Below, in pieces: positions 36,827 through 45,151 of a stretch of 64,000 nt of DNA (its first letter is position 1; every line of letters begins with the position of its first letter). Under the pieces are notes generated by a model. It was not told where the DNA came from and did not search any database. It saw only the letters and a list, made by a program, of their open reading frames with translations. This DNA is from Nitrobacteraceae bacterium AZCC 2146 (lineage in GTDB: Bacteria > Pseudomonadota > Alphaproteobacteria > Rhizobiales > Xanthobacteraceae). The stretch spans positions 2,542,001 through 2,606,000 of the forward strand of contig JBAGRP010000001.1 of assembly GCA_036924855.1 (NCBI GenBank), in the 5' to 3' direction. The position numbers and the translations under genes were made by a program.

Positions 36827-37000
36827 ATGATACGGTCGCTTCGCGTGGGCGCAGGATTTCAGGCGCGTCCCGCCCCCGTTGCTTCAACCCGGCTGACCAA
36901 CGCCGTCGCCGCCTCGCTCGCGGTCGGTTGCCTCTCGCTGTGCGTGATCGTGACGCTGACGCTGCTGACGATCCGGGTGTCGATGGCGATGCCACTCTGA
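36827..37000 (+). CDS. Small hypothetical membrane protein
   Basis: Weakly supported gene for 57 residues: an N-terminal basic part (MIRSLRVGAGFQARPAPVA) and one long hydrophobic helix (SLAVGCLSLCVIVTLTLLT). AAGGA precedes ATG 36827 at suitable spacing. It is followed by the PQQ sugar dehydrogenase gene 84 bases later on the same strand. The helix could act as a membrane anchor; no function can be given. Confidence 0.45.
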   Translation: MIRSLRVGAGFQARPAPVASTRLTNAVAASLAVGCLSLCVIVTLTLLTIRVSMAMPL

Positions 37001-37084
37001 CCGGCAACCACCTTTCTCACGACGACTTTCCGCGATGACAGGCATCGCACGCTCAACCTTCGCCTCCGTGACGGAGCCATTCTG

Positions 37085-38248
37085 ATGAAGTCGCCGGTGA
37101 TTTGGGTCACCGCGTCGCTGACAGCGGCGATCGTCGTGACCGCGACATTCCTGATTGCCACGTCAACGCGCGGCGACAACAGCTCGTTTGCGTCATCGGC
37201 CGGCCAGCTCGAGGTGCAGACCGTCGCCAGCGGCCTGGTCCATCCATGGGCGCTGGCGTTCCTGCCGGACGGCCGCATGCTGGTTACCGAGCGCCCCGGC
37301 CGGATGCGCATCGTCACGCCGCAGGGTCAGCTGTTGCCGCCATTTAAGGGTGTGCCGGAGGTCTGGGCCACCGGCCAGGGCGGCCTGCTCGACGTCATCA
37401 CCGACAAGGGATTTGCGCAGAACAACACGATCTATTTCTGCTTCTCCGAGCGCAGCGGTAGTGGCGGCCGCACCACCGTGGCACGCGCCAGGCTGGTCGA
37501 TGGCACTGCGCCGAAACTCGACGATGTCAAAATGATCTTCCGGCAGGACGGCCCGCTGTCCTCCGGCAACCACTATGGCTGCCGCATCGTGCAGGCCAGC
37601 GACGACAACCTGTTCGTCACGCTTGGCGAGCACTTCAGCTATCGCGACGAAGCGCAGAACCTCGGCAACCATCTCGGCAAGCTGATCCGGATCGCGCCGG
37701 ACGGTTCGGTGCCGAAGGACAATCCGTTCGTCGGCCGCGACAGCGCCAGGCCGGAGATCTGGAGCTATGGCCATCGCAACGGACAGGGCCTCGCGATCAA
37801 TCCGGTGTCGGGCGATCTGTGGGAGATCGAACACGGCCCGCGCGGCGGCGACGAGGTCAACATCATCGGCAAGGGCAAGAACTACGGCTGGCCGGTGATC
37901 GGCTTCGGCATCGACTATTCAGGCGCGAAAATTCACGAGAGCACCGCCAAAGCCGGCATGGAGCAGCCGATCAAATACTGGGTACCCTCGATTGCGCCAT
38001 CAGGCATGGCCTTCTACACCGGCACGCTGTTTCCGAAATGGCGCGGCAGCCTGTTCACCGGCGCGCTGGCCGGCCAGATGCTGGTGCGGCTGTCACTGAA
38101 CGGCAATGTCGTCACGTCGGAAGAACGCATCCTGCGGAATTTGAACGAGCGGATCCGCGATGTCCGCCAGGGCCCGGACGGCGCGCTGTGGCTGCTGACG
38201 GACAGTTCGGCGGGACGGATTTTGCGAGTCACGCCAACGGAGAAGTGA
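37085..38248 (+). CDS. PQQ-dependent soluble aldose sugar dehydrogenase
   Basis: A 387-residue six-bladed propeller enzyme exported through an N-terminal hydrophobic segment (about 7-27, possibly uncleaved). The motifs are those of the Asd/YliI (sGDH-like) group: HPWALAFLPDGRMLVTERPGR, GGLLDV, SSGNHYGCRIV, WSYGHRNGQGLAIN with the active-site His/Arg, EHGPRGGDEVNII, and the closing LLTDSSAGRILRV. It oxidises aldose sugars in the periplasm with PQQ and Ca. No PQQ synthesis genes lie in the window. CGGAG lies before the ATG. Confidence 0.9.
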   Translation: MKSPVIWVTASLTAAIVVTATFLIATSTRGDNSSFASSAGQLEVQTVASGLVHPWALAFLPDGRMLVTERPGRMRIVTPQGQLLPPFKGVPEVWATGQGGLLDVITDKGFAQNNTIYFCFSERSGSGGRTTVARARLVDGTAPKLDDVKMIFRQDGPLSSGNHYGCRIVQASDDNLFVTLGEHFSYRDEAQNLGNHLGKLIRIAPDGSVPKDNPFVGRDSARPEIWSYGHRNGQGLAINPVSGDLWEIEHGPRGGDEVNIIGKGKNYGWPVIGFGIDYSGAKIHESTAKAGMEQPIKYWVPSIAPSGMAFYTGTLFPKWRGSLFTGALAGQMLVRLSLNGNVVTSEERILRNLNERIRDVRQGPDGALWLLTDSSAGRILRVTPTEK

Positions 38249-38270
38249 CGCCGTCATTGCGCACTACAGG

Positions 38271-38627
38271 TCACGACCACTTGTGAAAAATAAAGAACGC
38301 TCCGAGCCCAATGAACGCAAATCCCAGCGCGTGATTCCAGCCGAGCGGCTCCTTCAGGTAGAGTGCCGAGAAGCCGGCGAACACGACCAGCGTGATCACC
38401 TCCTGCATCGTCTTCAGCTGCGCCGCCGAATAGACCGCGCTGCCCCAGCGGTTGGCCGGCACCGCCAGCCAGTATTCGAAGAAGGCGATGCCCCAGCTCA
38501 CCATGATGACGAGCGGCAGCGAAGATTCCTTGAATTTCAGATGACCGTACCAGGCAAAGGTCATGAACACATTGGAGGCGAACAGCATCAGGATCGGCAA
38601 CAGCAGCGGCGGAATGGTAAAAGGCAT
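38271..38627 (-). CDS. DUF486 family small membrane protein (DMT superfamily)
   Basis: A 118-residue protein with four hydrophobic helices and the DUF486 motifs: LLLPILMLFASNVFMTFAWYGHLK, SWGIAFFEYWLAVPANRWG, QLKTMQEVITLVVFAGFSALYLKE, then GFAFIGLGAFFIF. The family is a short relative of the drug/metabolite transporter fold and is thought to work as a dimer. It converges with the sugar dehydrogenase gene; only 22 bases separate the stops. Substrate unknown. Confidence 0.88.
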   Translation of the reverse strand: MPFTIPPLLLPILMLFASNVFMTFAWYGHLKFKESSLPLVIMVSWGIAFFEYWLAVPANRWGSAVYSAAQLKTMQEVITLVVFAGFSALYLKEPLGWNHALGFAFIGLGAFFIFHKWS

Positions 38628-38821
38628 GGTGATCCTTCGATTATCTTTGCAAATTGCGTCGCTAACATCCGGCTGCCGGCAACGGTTCCGGCACCATCGA
38701 TATCATTTGAAGCGAACAATGGGAAAACCTTGCCCATCCGCTGCAAGCGACATTAGCGATACCGGCGAAAAGCTGTGGGAGATTTGGCAACCAACCGCCA
38801 ACCTGCGGCTCTTGCCTATGT

Positions 38822-39436
38822 ATGAACACGGTACGTCTGATGCCATACGACTGGCGCGTGATTCTCGACCCAGTTTTTGGAACAGCGATGGCGCTGTCAG
38901 CCGGCGTCGGCATCGCTGTCGTCGTCCGCCTGCTGCAACGAAAGAAACAAAAGGCGGAAAAGCACGAACGCCACGCCACCGCCGAGCGGCTGTCGGAGGC
39001 CCTCGACCGGATCGACATCGGTGTCGTGCTGCTCAATGCCGACACCCGCGCCGAATTCATCAACCGCGCCTTCCGCAACTACTTCGCGCTGCCCGACGAC
39101 AAGGCCGACAGCAAGCCGCCGCTGATCGCGCTGATGTATCACGGCCGCGACATCCGCGCTTACGAACTACCGGAAGACGAGCTCGATGCTTTCATCGCGC
39201 GGCGCGTGGAGATGATCCGCGCCGGCGATCCAACGCCGATCAACCTGCGGCTCACCAGCGGCCAGGTGTTGCGGCTGAGCTGCACCGTTCTGCCGGATGG
39301 CGGCCGGATGCTGAGCTACACACCGATCACCGACCTCATTCGCCGCAACGACGACCTCGCCGAGCGGGACTACTATCTGTCGCTGCGTGGCGGCGGCGAC
39401 GTGTTCCGCGGCAGCCATCTGCGCGCCGCCGAATAG
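38822..39436 (+). CDS. Membrane-anchored PAS-domain protein without output domain
   Basis: A 204-residue protein with an N-terminal hydrophobic helix (about 15-37, DPVFGTAMALSAGVGIAVVV), a charged coiled-coil (QRKKQKAEKHERHATAERLSEAL) and a PAS-like domain from about residue 62 (LDRIDIGVVLLNADTRAEFINRAFRNYF). No kinase, GGDEF or other output domain follows. It may sense a ligand or redox state and signal through a partner. The start may be the Met at residue 7. It is divergent from the DUF486 gene. Confidence 0.7.
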   Translation: MNTVRLMPYDWRVILDPVFGTAMALSAGVGIAVVVRLLQRKKQKAEKHERHATAERLSEALDRIDIGVVLLNADTRAEFINRAFRNYFALPDDKADSKPPLIALMYHGRDIRAYELPEDELDAFIARRVEMIRAGDPTPINLRLTSGQVLRLSCTVLPDGGRMLSYTPITDLIRRNDDLAERDYYLSLRGGGDVFRGSHLRAAE

Positions 39437-39511
39437 CGCCGGTGATAGCAGTGCCTGTGGATAACTCGTGGTGTCACGGGCATGTAATACAACCCGGCTA
39501 GCTTTGCCCCG

Positions 39512-39593
39512 CATCCGATCGCTTCCCCCGTCGCCGAGCGGATGTCTCCAAGCGGTCCCCGTCAGTTGCCGCGCTGACCGGGGCCGTTTTTTT
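39512..39593 (+). ncRNA. Candidate small RNA with C-rich loop and intrinsic terminator
   Basis: Between the PAS gene (ends 39436) and the plsC gene (starts 39628) lies a compact two-hairpin unit. Hairpin 1 pairs CATCCG (39512-39517) with CGGATG (39539-39544) around a loop holding CTTCCCCC, which could bind Shine-Dalgarno sequences. Hairpin 2 (CGGTCCCCGTCAG with CTGACCGGGGCCG, two bulges) is followed by seven T (39587-39593), a good Rho-independent end. About 75 bases separate the PAS stop from hairpin 1, enough for a promoter, which I cannot define. Alphaproteobacteria have several trans-acting sRNA families of this shape (suhB/alpha-r14-like), but identity is not shown. It could also be only the PAS gene terminator. 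Confidence 0.45.
39553..39593 (+). terminator. Rho-independent terminator before plsC
   Basis: Stem CGGTCCCCGTCAG / CTGACCGGGGCCG with one bulge on each side, an eight-base loop, and TTTTTTT. It ends transcription of the candidate sRNA or of the PAS gene. Confidence 0.8.
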
Positions 39594-39627
39594 GCCTGCA
39601 GCTGACGGCGTCGGATATAAGCTTTCC

Positions 39628-40467
39628 ATGATCCGTTTCGTCTTCGTCCTTTTCGCCGTCACCGTGCTCACGCTGCTGCTGGTGCCGTTTCAACTGATCG
39701 GCATGGCGTTTGGCCTGCGGCTGCAGCAAAGCATTCCGCATCTGTATCACCGCATTTTCTGTGCGCTCGCCGGCGTGCGGATTCGCCAGGTCGGCACGCG
39801 CACCAGCGACACGCCGGTGCTGATCCTCTCCAACCACGTCTCGTGGCTCGACATCTGCGTCATCGGCGCGTTGGCCCCAGTGGTGTTCGTTGCCAAGAGC
39901 GAGGTGGCGCGCTGGCCGGTGTTCGGCTGGCTCGCGAAACTGCAGCGCACTATCTTCATCGAGCGCGAGCGGCGGCAGAAGACCGGTGCAGCGACGCAGG
40001 AGATCGGCGATCGCCTGCTCGGCGGCGACGCCGTGGTGCTGTTCGCCGAGGGGACGTCCAGCGACGGCATTCGCGTCCTGCCGTTTCGCTCGGCGCTGAT
40101 CGGCGCGGTGCATCATGCGCTCGGCGAGTCCGCGCATCACAAAGAGATTACCGTACAGCCGATGTCGCTGGCCTATGTCGGCTTCGGCGGCCTGCCGGTG
40201 GGACGTGCGCTGCGCGAAAACGTGGCGTGGTATGGCGACGTCGACCTGATCCCGCATTTCATCGGCATCCTCGCCTCCGGCGCCACCGATATCACCGTGA
40301 CCTGGGGCGACGCCGTCGCCTACGACATGAGCGCAGATCGCAAGCAGATCGCCCGCGACGCCGAACAGGCGGTGCGGCGGATGACGTCGGCCGCGCTGCG
40401 CGCTGGCCCGCCGAAGAAGACGGCGCCCCTCCCCGCTTCTGAACCAGCAGCGCCGGCCATAGCCTGA
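39628..40467 (+). CDS. 1-acyl-sn-glycerol-3-phosphate acyltransferase family (PlsC/OlsA-like)
   Basis: A 279-residue inner-membrane acyltransferase of the LPLAT superfamily. It has one N-terminal helix (IRFVFVLFAVTVLTLLLVPFQ), the catalytic HX4D motif NHVSWLD near residue 72, and the substrate motif FAEGTSSDGIRVLPFR. The last is typical of rhizobial PlsC and OlsA, which place an acyl chain on lysophosphatidic acid or lyso-ornithine lipid. No olsB gene is nearby, so I leave the symbol open. ATG 39628 is preferred; a start at 39592 would overlap the terminator. Confidence 0.88.
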   Translation: MIRFVFVLFAVTVLTLLLVPFQLIGMAFGLRLQQSIPHLYHRIFCALAGVRIRQVGTRTSDTPVLILSNHVSWLDICVIGALAPVVFVAKSEVARWPVFGWLAKLQRTIFIERERRQKTGAATQEIGDRLLGGDAVVLFAEGTSSDGIRVLPFRSALIGAVHHALGESAHHKEITVQPMSLAYVGFGGLPVGRALRENVAWYGDVDLIPHFIGILASGATDITVTWGDAVAYDMSADRKQIARDAEQAVRRMTSAALRAGPPKKTAPLPASEPAAPAIA

Positions 40468-40562
40468 GCGCCACGCGCAGGCGCCATGATGCGCCGTGCC
40501 TTGTCGCGATCCTGCCCGCACGTCATAACCCTGTCCTGCGCTTCTTCTGACAGGGATCAATC

Positions 40563-41504
40563 ATGCAAATTCGCAATCTCGGCGGCTCCGGCCTGCGGGT
40601 GTCCGCCGTCGGCCTCGGCTGCAACAACTTTGGCCAGCGCACCGATCTGGAAACCTCGCGAAAAGTGATCCACAAGGCGATCGACCTCGGCATCACGCTG
40701 TTCGACACCGCCGACATCTATGCCGGCATGGGCGGCTCGGAGACCGTGCTCGGCCAGGTGCTCGGCGATCGCCGCAAGGACATCGTGCTCGCCACCAAAT
40801 ATTCCAAGCCGATGGCCAATGACGGCAGCAAGCAGGGCGCATCGCGGCGCTACATCATGGCCGCGGTGGAAGCCAGCCTGACCCGGTTGAAGACCGACTA
40901 CATCGATCTCTACCAGCAGCACGATTTCGATCCGCTGACGCCGATCGAGGAGACGCTACGCGCGCTGGACGACCTCGTCCGCCAGGGCAAGGTGCGCTAC
41001 ATCGGCAATTCGAATTTCCCGGCCTGGCGCCTCGCCGAAGCCGAGATGACCGCGCGCGGCATCAACGTCAGCCCGTTCGTGTCGTGCCAGGACGAATACA
41101 GCCTCGTGGTGCGCGACATCGAGAAGGACCTGCTGCCGGCGGCGCAGCACTACAATCTCGGCCTGCTGCCGTTCTTCCCGCTGGCCAGCGGCCTGCTCAC
41201 CGGCAAGTATCAGCGCGGCGCGGCCCCACCCGCGGATTCCCGCTTTGCCAAGGCACCGGCGCTGCGCGACCGCTCCGTGACCCCGCGCAACGAAGCGATC
41301 GTCGAAAAGCTCGAAGCCTTCGTGAAGGCGCGCGGCCACTCCATGCTGGAGCTGGCGTTCTCCTGGCTCGCCGCACGCCCGCAAGTCTCCAGCGTCATCG
41401 CCGGCGCGACGCGGGTCGAACAGATCGAGCAGAACGTGAAAGCGATCGAATGGACGATCAGCGCCGAGGATATGGCCGAGATCGACAGGATTACGTTGGG
41501 GTGA
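40563..41504 (+). CDS. Aldo/keto reductase
   Basis: A 313-residue NADPH-dependent TIM-barrel reductase. GITLFDTADIYAGMGGSE carries the catalytic Asp and Tyr, VLATKYSKP the Lys, and YIDLYQQHDFD the His-position motif; the C-terminal IAGATRVEQIEQNVKAIEWTIS binds NADPH. It is of the AKR 'potassium channel beta/YajO'-type branch and reduces small aldehydes or ketones. AGGGA precedes ATG 40563. The last ~23 codons recur as a decayed copy at 42034-42123. Confidence 0.9.
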   Translation: MQIRNLGGSGLRVSAVGLGCNNFGQRTDLETSRKVIHKAIDLGITLFDTADIYAGMGGSETVLGQVLGDRRKDIVLATKYSKPMANDGSKQGASRRYIMAAVEASLTRLKTDYIDLYQQHDFDPLTPIEETLRALDDLVRQGKVRYIGNSNFPAWRLAEAEMTARGINVSPFVSCQDEYSLVVRDIEKDLLPAAQHYNLGLLPFFPLASGLLTGKYQRGAAPPADSRFAKAPALRDRSVTPRNEAIVEKLEAFVKARGHSMLELAFSWLAARPQVSSVIAGATRVEQIEQNVKAIEWTISAEDMAEIDRITLG

Positions 41505-41619
41505 TCTTTCCTTCTCCCCGATGGGAGAAGGCGGCCGGACGAAGTCCGTGCCAGATGAGGGGCAAGGCAGAACGAGGCGCGGTCCCTTCACCCGTCTTCG
41601 CTGCGCTCAGCACACAGGC

Positions 41620-41950
41620 CTAGCGGCATTCCCCGTAACTACGTTGCACGCCCCTGGCATTGTCTCCGCCGGTGACCTTGCGTTTCTTGCCATCGCCGCA
41701 GGCGACGTAAACAACCTCGCCGCTGGCGAGTGTCCCCGGCGGCGGCTCGCTCCCGAGCGCTCTGCCCCCCGGACTGCATACATTTCCTGTACGCTTGCGC
41801 AGGTCCGCCCGGAACGGAACGGGCATGCCATTGATCGGCTGTGAATCCATTCTTTGCCATGCAGGCAAGGGATTTTGGACTCTCCTGCGCCTGGACGACA
41901 ACCGGAGCAAACAGCATTGCGACCACGGGTACGATCAGATGCTTCTTCAT
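41620..41950 (-). pseudogene. Small secreted Cys-rich protein split by a one-base frameshift at a C6 tract
   Basis: Two frames together form one sensible protein. From ATG 41950 comes a signal peptide (MKKHLIVPVVAMLFAPVVVQAQ) and a mature start SPKSLACMAKNG..AYRKCMQSGG. At the run of six G on the minus strand (41765-41770) the other frame continues as RALGSEPPPG..VVYVACGDGKKRKVTGGDN..ECR to 41620. Removing one G would join them into about 109 residues with several Cys, like other small secreted proteins here. The first frame as it stands runs on to 41639 through unrelated basic sequence. It is either a recent frameshift, a sequencing error or slippage-controlled expression. Confidence 0.6.
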
Positions 41951-42033
41951 AGCCCCTCTCTAAATCGACAGGCCGCAACTCCCTCTAAGCAGCGGACTAA
42001 GCCAGAAGTTGCACGCATTGTGAATAGCAAATA

Positions 42034-42123
42034 GCGGTCGACAGCGAGCTGAACATGAAAGCGATCGAGTGGGCGATCAGCGCTGAGGACATGGCGGAGA
42101 TCGACAGGATTACGCGGGGGTAA
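42034..42123 (+). pseudogene. Decayed duplicate of the aldo/keto reductase 3' end
   Basis: The frame reads NMKAIEWAISAEDMAEIDR and then ITRG with a stop, nearly identical to the reductase C-terminus NVKAIEWTISAEDMAEIDR..ITLG at 41435-41504. Upstream bases (GCGGTCGACAGCGAGCTGAAC) still resemble the reductase (GCGGGTCGAACAGATCGAGC). Nothing further upstream matches, so only the last 25-30 codons remain. There is no start codon with a ribosome site. It is a relic of a second, tandem reductase. Confidence 0.75.
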
Positions 42124-42146
42124 CGCCTTTCCACAATACGCATCCC

Positions 42147-42263
42147 GTCATTGCGAGCCAACGGGTCGGCGCGAAGCGCCGCCCGATGACAAGCTTCGCG
42201 AAGCAATCCAGAAGCTGCAAACGAAGACTGGGTTGCTTCGTCGCAAGTGCTCCTCGCAACGAC
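42147..42263. repeat. Long palindromic intergenic repeat
   Basis: Outer arms GTCATTGCGAG and CTCGCAACGAC, inner arms GCGAAGCAATCCAG and CTGGGTTGCTTCGTCGC, with a GC-rich hairpin GGCGCGAAGCGCC in the left half. This arrangement ('attgcgag...gaagcaatccag...ggattgcttcg...ctcgcaatgac') is a common repeat of the Bradyrhizobium group. It separates the relic reductase from the DUF1501 gene and lies just after the latter's stop. Confidence 0.75.
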
Positions 42264-42270
42264 CACGCAG

Positions 42271-43494
42271 CTACCCAATTAATCCCTGCATCGGCCGCAC
42301 CAGAGCGCTGTCGGGGAACACGCTGTCCGCCAGCACGCGCTCGCTGAGGCCGAGGTGGTCGTGCAGCACGCCCTTGAGGATGGCGCGCAGATCGGTGGTC
42401 GGCGCGAGGTCGCGGGCCTCGAACAGATTCGCGGGCTTTAGTCCCGGCCAGTCCGAGATCACCCGGCCGCCCTTCACCGCGCCGCCGGCGAGCAGCGCCA
42501 CCGTGCCGGTGCCGTGATCGGTGCCATCGGTGCCGTTGATTTTTGCGGTACGGCCGAATTCGGTGGCGACCACCACGACTGTATCGCGCCAGTGCTCGCC
42601 GAGGGCAGTTTCGAATTCAACCAATGCGCCGTCGAGTCCCCCCAGCAGCTGCGCGAGACGGCCGACCGGGCCGCCCTCCTGCGCATGCGTATCCCAGCCA
42701 TCGAAAGCGAGCGCGGCGACGCGCGGGCCGTCATCGGCAGCCATCAGCTTGGCGGCGCCGCGCGCAACCTGTCGCATCGCCGTGATGGCATTGCCGGCGG
42801 ACTTCGGCTTCATGTCGTCACCCACCGCGATCTTGTCGAGTTGCAGCCCCTGCGACAGCGCCGTCGCCAGCGCGGGATCGCGGTGCTTGTAGAGTTCGAT
42901 CAGCCGCATCGCGGTGTCATCCGCCGCGGTCGGCAAATTCACCGGCGCCCAGCCGACGGTCGGCGCCACGCCCCGCAACACCAGCGGCGTGGTCGGGCCG
43001 ATGGCGAGGCCGCTGCTGACGCGCTCACCGCGCGGCAGTGCTACCAGCGCGCGATTGAGCCAGCCGGATTGCACCCGACCGGGACCGGCGAAGCCGCTCT
43101 CCAGCACGTCCTGGCCGTCGAAATGCGAACGGTCGCGATACGACGTCGCCACCGCATGGACGACGGCCGCTTTTTTCTCGCGGTACATCCGCGCGAATTC
43201 CGGCATCGAGGGATGCAGGCCGAAAAACGAATCCAGCATGGTCGCCGCATGCGGTCCGTCCGACGTCAGCGCGATCGAGCCATGCAGGCCGGTGTAATCG
43301 GGATCGCCGATCGGCGCGACAGTCGCCAGGCCATCCAGTGCACCGCGCAAGATCACCACGATCAAACGCGGATCGCGCGCATCCGCGGCGCGGACGAACT
43401 TTGGAATATAGGCCCAGGCGGCAAAGGCCGCACCACCCAACAGCAGCGAGCGGCGGGTAGTGCGCAGCGATGTGCGGCTTTCACAGCATTCCAT
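42271..43494 (-). CDS. DUF1501 family Tat-exported protein
   Basis: A 407-residue protein. The N-terminus has a twin-arginine signal (RTTRRSLLLGGAAFAAW), so it is exported folded to the periplasm. The body is the DUF1501 alkaline phosphatase-like fold: LIVVILRGALDGLATVAPIGDPDY, SYRDRSHFDGQDVLESG, LAFDGWDTHAQEGG and VVATEFGRTAKINGTDGTDHG with His/Asp residues that could bind metal. DUF1501 proteins are almost always paired with a DUF1800 protein, as here: the upstream gene's stop overlaps a possible start at 43500 (ATGA). I prefer ATG 43494 for spacing to GAGGAG. Enzymatic role unknown. Confidence 0.85.
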   Translation of the reverse strand: MECCESRTSLRTTRRSLLLGGAAFAAWAYIPKFVRAADARDPRLIVVILRGALDGLATVAPIGDPDYTGLHGSIALTSDGPHAATMLDSFFGLHPSMPEFARMYREKKAAVVHAVATSYRDRSHFDGQDVLESGFAGPGRVQSGWLNRALVALPRGERVSSGLAIGPTTPLVLRGVAPTVGWAPVNLPTAADDTAMRLIELYKHRDPALATALSQGLQLDKIAVGDDMKPKSAGNAITAMRQVARGAAKLMAADDGPRVAALAFDGWDTHAQEGGPVGRLAQLLGGLDGALVEFETALGEHWRDTVVVVATEFGRTAKINGTDGTDHGTGTVALLAGGAVKGGRVISDWPGLKPANLFEARDLAPTTDLRAILKGVLHDHLGLSERVLADSVFPDSALVRPMQGLIG

Positions 43495-43496
43495 CG

Positions 43497-45044
43497 TCAT
43501 CTCCTCTGGAATTCCGGGGCCATCAGCAACAGCGCCAAAGCCTGTTGCCGCGTCTCCGCGCGCGCAATGGTGTTGCGGGTGTCGGATGAGGCAGCGTCGC
43601 CGGCGACCACATCGAGCAATTCGCGGGCGTCGATGCTGTCGGCGATACGCGCCGATACTTGCGCGGCGATATCGAGCCGCAGCTTCATGCCTTCCGGCAC
43701 GGCCCAGGCGGCATTGCTGTCCGGAAAACCGTTCGGCCCCGGCGGCGTCCACAGCGGCTGGCCGAGCACACCGAGGCTGACGATGTAACGGCCGGGATCG
43801 TCCGGAATCCGCGCCAGCACCCGGCCGATGGCAATCAGATATTCGTAGGGGCTGCGCACCTTGGACAACGGGGCCCGCCACGCCTCGTCGGAATCCAGCA
43901 ACGCGATCGCCAGCGCCTTCAGATCGCCGTCGGATTTCTTGAACACGGCTTCCAACCGCGCCACCAGAGCCGGCGGCGGATCATCGGCGACAAAATGCTG
44001 CGCGAATTTGGTGGCGATGAACTTTGCGGTCGATGGATGCCGCGCGATATCCGCCAGCGCCGCCTCGCCTTGCGTCACGCCGGTGTCGTCGTAGGTCTTG
44101 CCGAGCAAGGTCTGCGATCCCGGCTCATGGGCATTGGCGTTGAAGGCAAAGCTGCCGGGCGTGCCGATGCGGCCTTCGCGGCCGGCGAAGGTCCAGCCGG
44201 TGATGATCCGCGCCAGCGTGGTGACATCGCCCTGCGAGTAGCCGCCACCGACGCCAAGCGTATGCAGCTCCATGATTTCGCGCGCGAGGTTTTCGTTGAG
44301 GCCGCGCTTGCCGTTCTGTCCCGCCTTGGATGTCGGCCCGATCGATTGCTGGTTGTCGAGGAAGAACAGCATCGCCGGATGCTGCTCGACGGCGCGCAGC
44401 ATGTCGCTGAATTTGCCCAGCACGAACGGACGGATCGCCTCGCGCTCGAACGACCCGGCCCACATCCGCGCCGGATCGCCCTTGTTGGCGGAGATGCAAA
44501 AATGGTTCGACCAGAACACCACGAGGCGCTCGACGAAGCCGCAATCGGCGATGGTCGCGCGCTGAATCCGTGCCAGCGACTCCGCACGAAACACCTTCTG
44601 CACCACATTGACGGGTTGCGGCACCGTGGCCGGCGGCGGCTTTGGCGCGTCGGGCTGCACCGTCATCACCGTATTACCACCGGCGTTCATCGCCGGGGCT
44701 TCAGGCTTCATGGCCTCGGACTTCATCGCCTCAGGCTTCATTGCCTCTGGCTTGGCGTCCATTGCCGGCGGATTGGCTTCCGACGGCGGCTGTGCGGCGA
44801 CCTTGGCCGCGGCCTCCCGCGCGTTCTTGATCTCGAGCTGGTAGGCGAACATCGCCTGGCCCAGCGCCGGAGTCGACTGCAGGCCCGGCAGTTCCAGCAG
44901 CACGCCATTGGGACGACTGAGCTCGGCCTTCACAAAGCCCCGCGGGTCCGAGGCCGCATTGACGATATCACCGGAGGCGCCGCCGCGGGCGCCGAAGCCG
45001 AAACGATTGAGCGCGACGAGAGCCATTTGCGGATCGCGGAACAT
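43497..45044 (-). CDS. DUF1800 family protein
   Basis: A 515-residue protein that starts ALVALNRFGFGARGG, the DUF1800 signature, and contains LVVFWSNHFCIS, LGKFSDMLRAVEQHPAMLFFLDN, LNENLAREIMELHTLGV and QGDVTTLARIITGWTF, all usual in the family. No signal peptide is evident. Residues ~97-120 are a disordered insert with a tandem MKPEA/MKSEA repeat (bases about 44697-44755). With the next gene (DUF1501) it forms a two-gene operon with overlapping stop and start, a pairing found in many proteobacteria and thought to work together, perhaps on the cell surface. Confidence 0.87.
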   Translation of the reverse strand: MFRDPQMALVALNRFGFGARGGASGDIVNAASDPRGFVKAELSRPNGVLLELPGLQSTPALGQAMFAYQLEIKNAREAAAKVAAQPPSEANPPAMDAKPEAMKPEAMKSEAMKPEAPAMNAGGNTVMTVQPDAPKPPPATVPQPVNVVQKVFRAESLARIQRATIADCGFVERLVVFWSNHFCISANKGDPARMWAGSFEREAIRPFVLGKFSDMLRAVEQHPAMLFFLDNQQSIGPTSKAGQNGKRGLNENLAREIMELHTLGVGGGYSQGDVTTLARIITGWTFAGREGRIGTPGSFAFNANAHEPGSQTLLGKTYDDTGVTQGEAALADIARHPSTAKFIATKFAQHFVADDPPPALVARLEAVFKKSDGDLKALAIALLDSDEAWRAPLSKVRSPYEYLIAIGRVLARIPDDPGRYIVSLGVLGQPLWTPPGPNGFPDSNAAWAVPEGMKLRLDIAAQVSARIADSIDARELLDVVAGDAASSDTRNTIARAETRQQALALLLMAPEFQRR

Positions 45045-45151
45045 CGGTTTGCCTCGAATCGGCTTGCTTGTATGATCGCTGGCGTGGCCCAGTATACCTC
45101 CGCCACAGATGAACCGGGCATGAAAAACCCGGTTAAAGTTTGGCTGAGCTC

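Noticed and set aside
39437..39627. A possible tRNA suggested by the paired CATCCG/CGGATG ends
   Set aside because: No anticodon arm, T-loop (TTC) or CCA-type acceptor can be formed; the second stem is a terminator.
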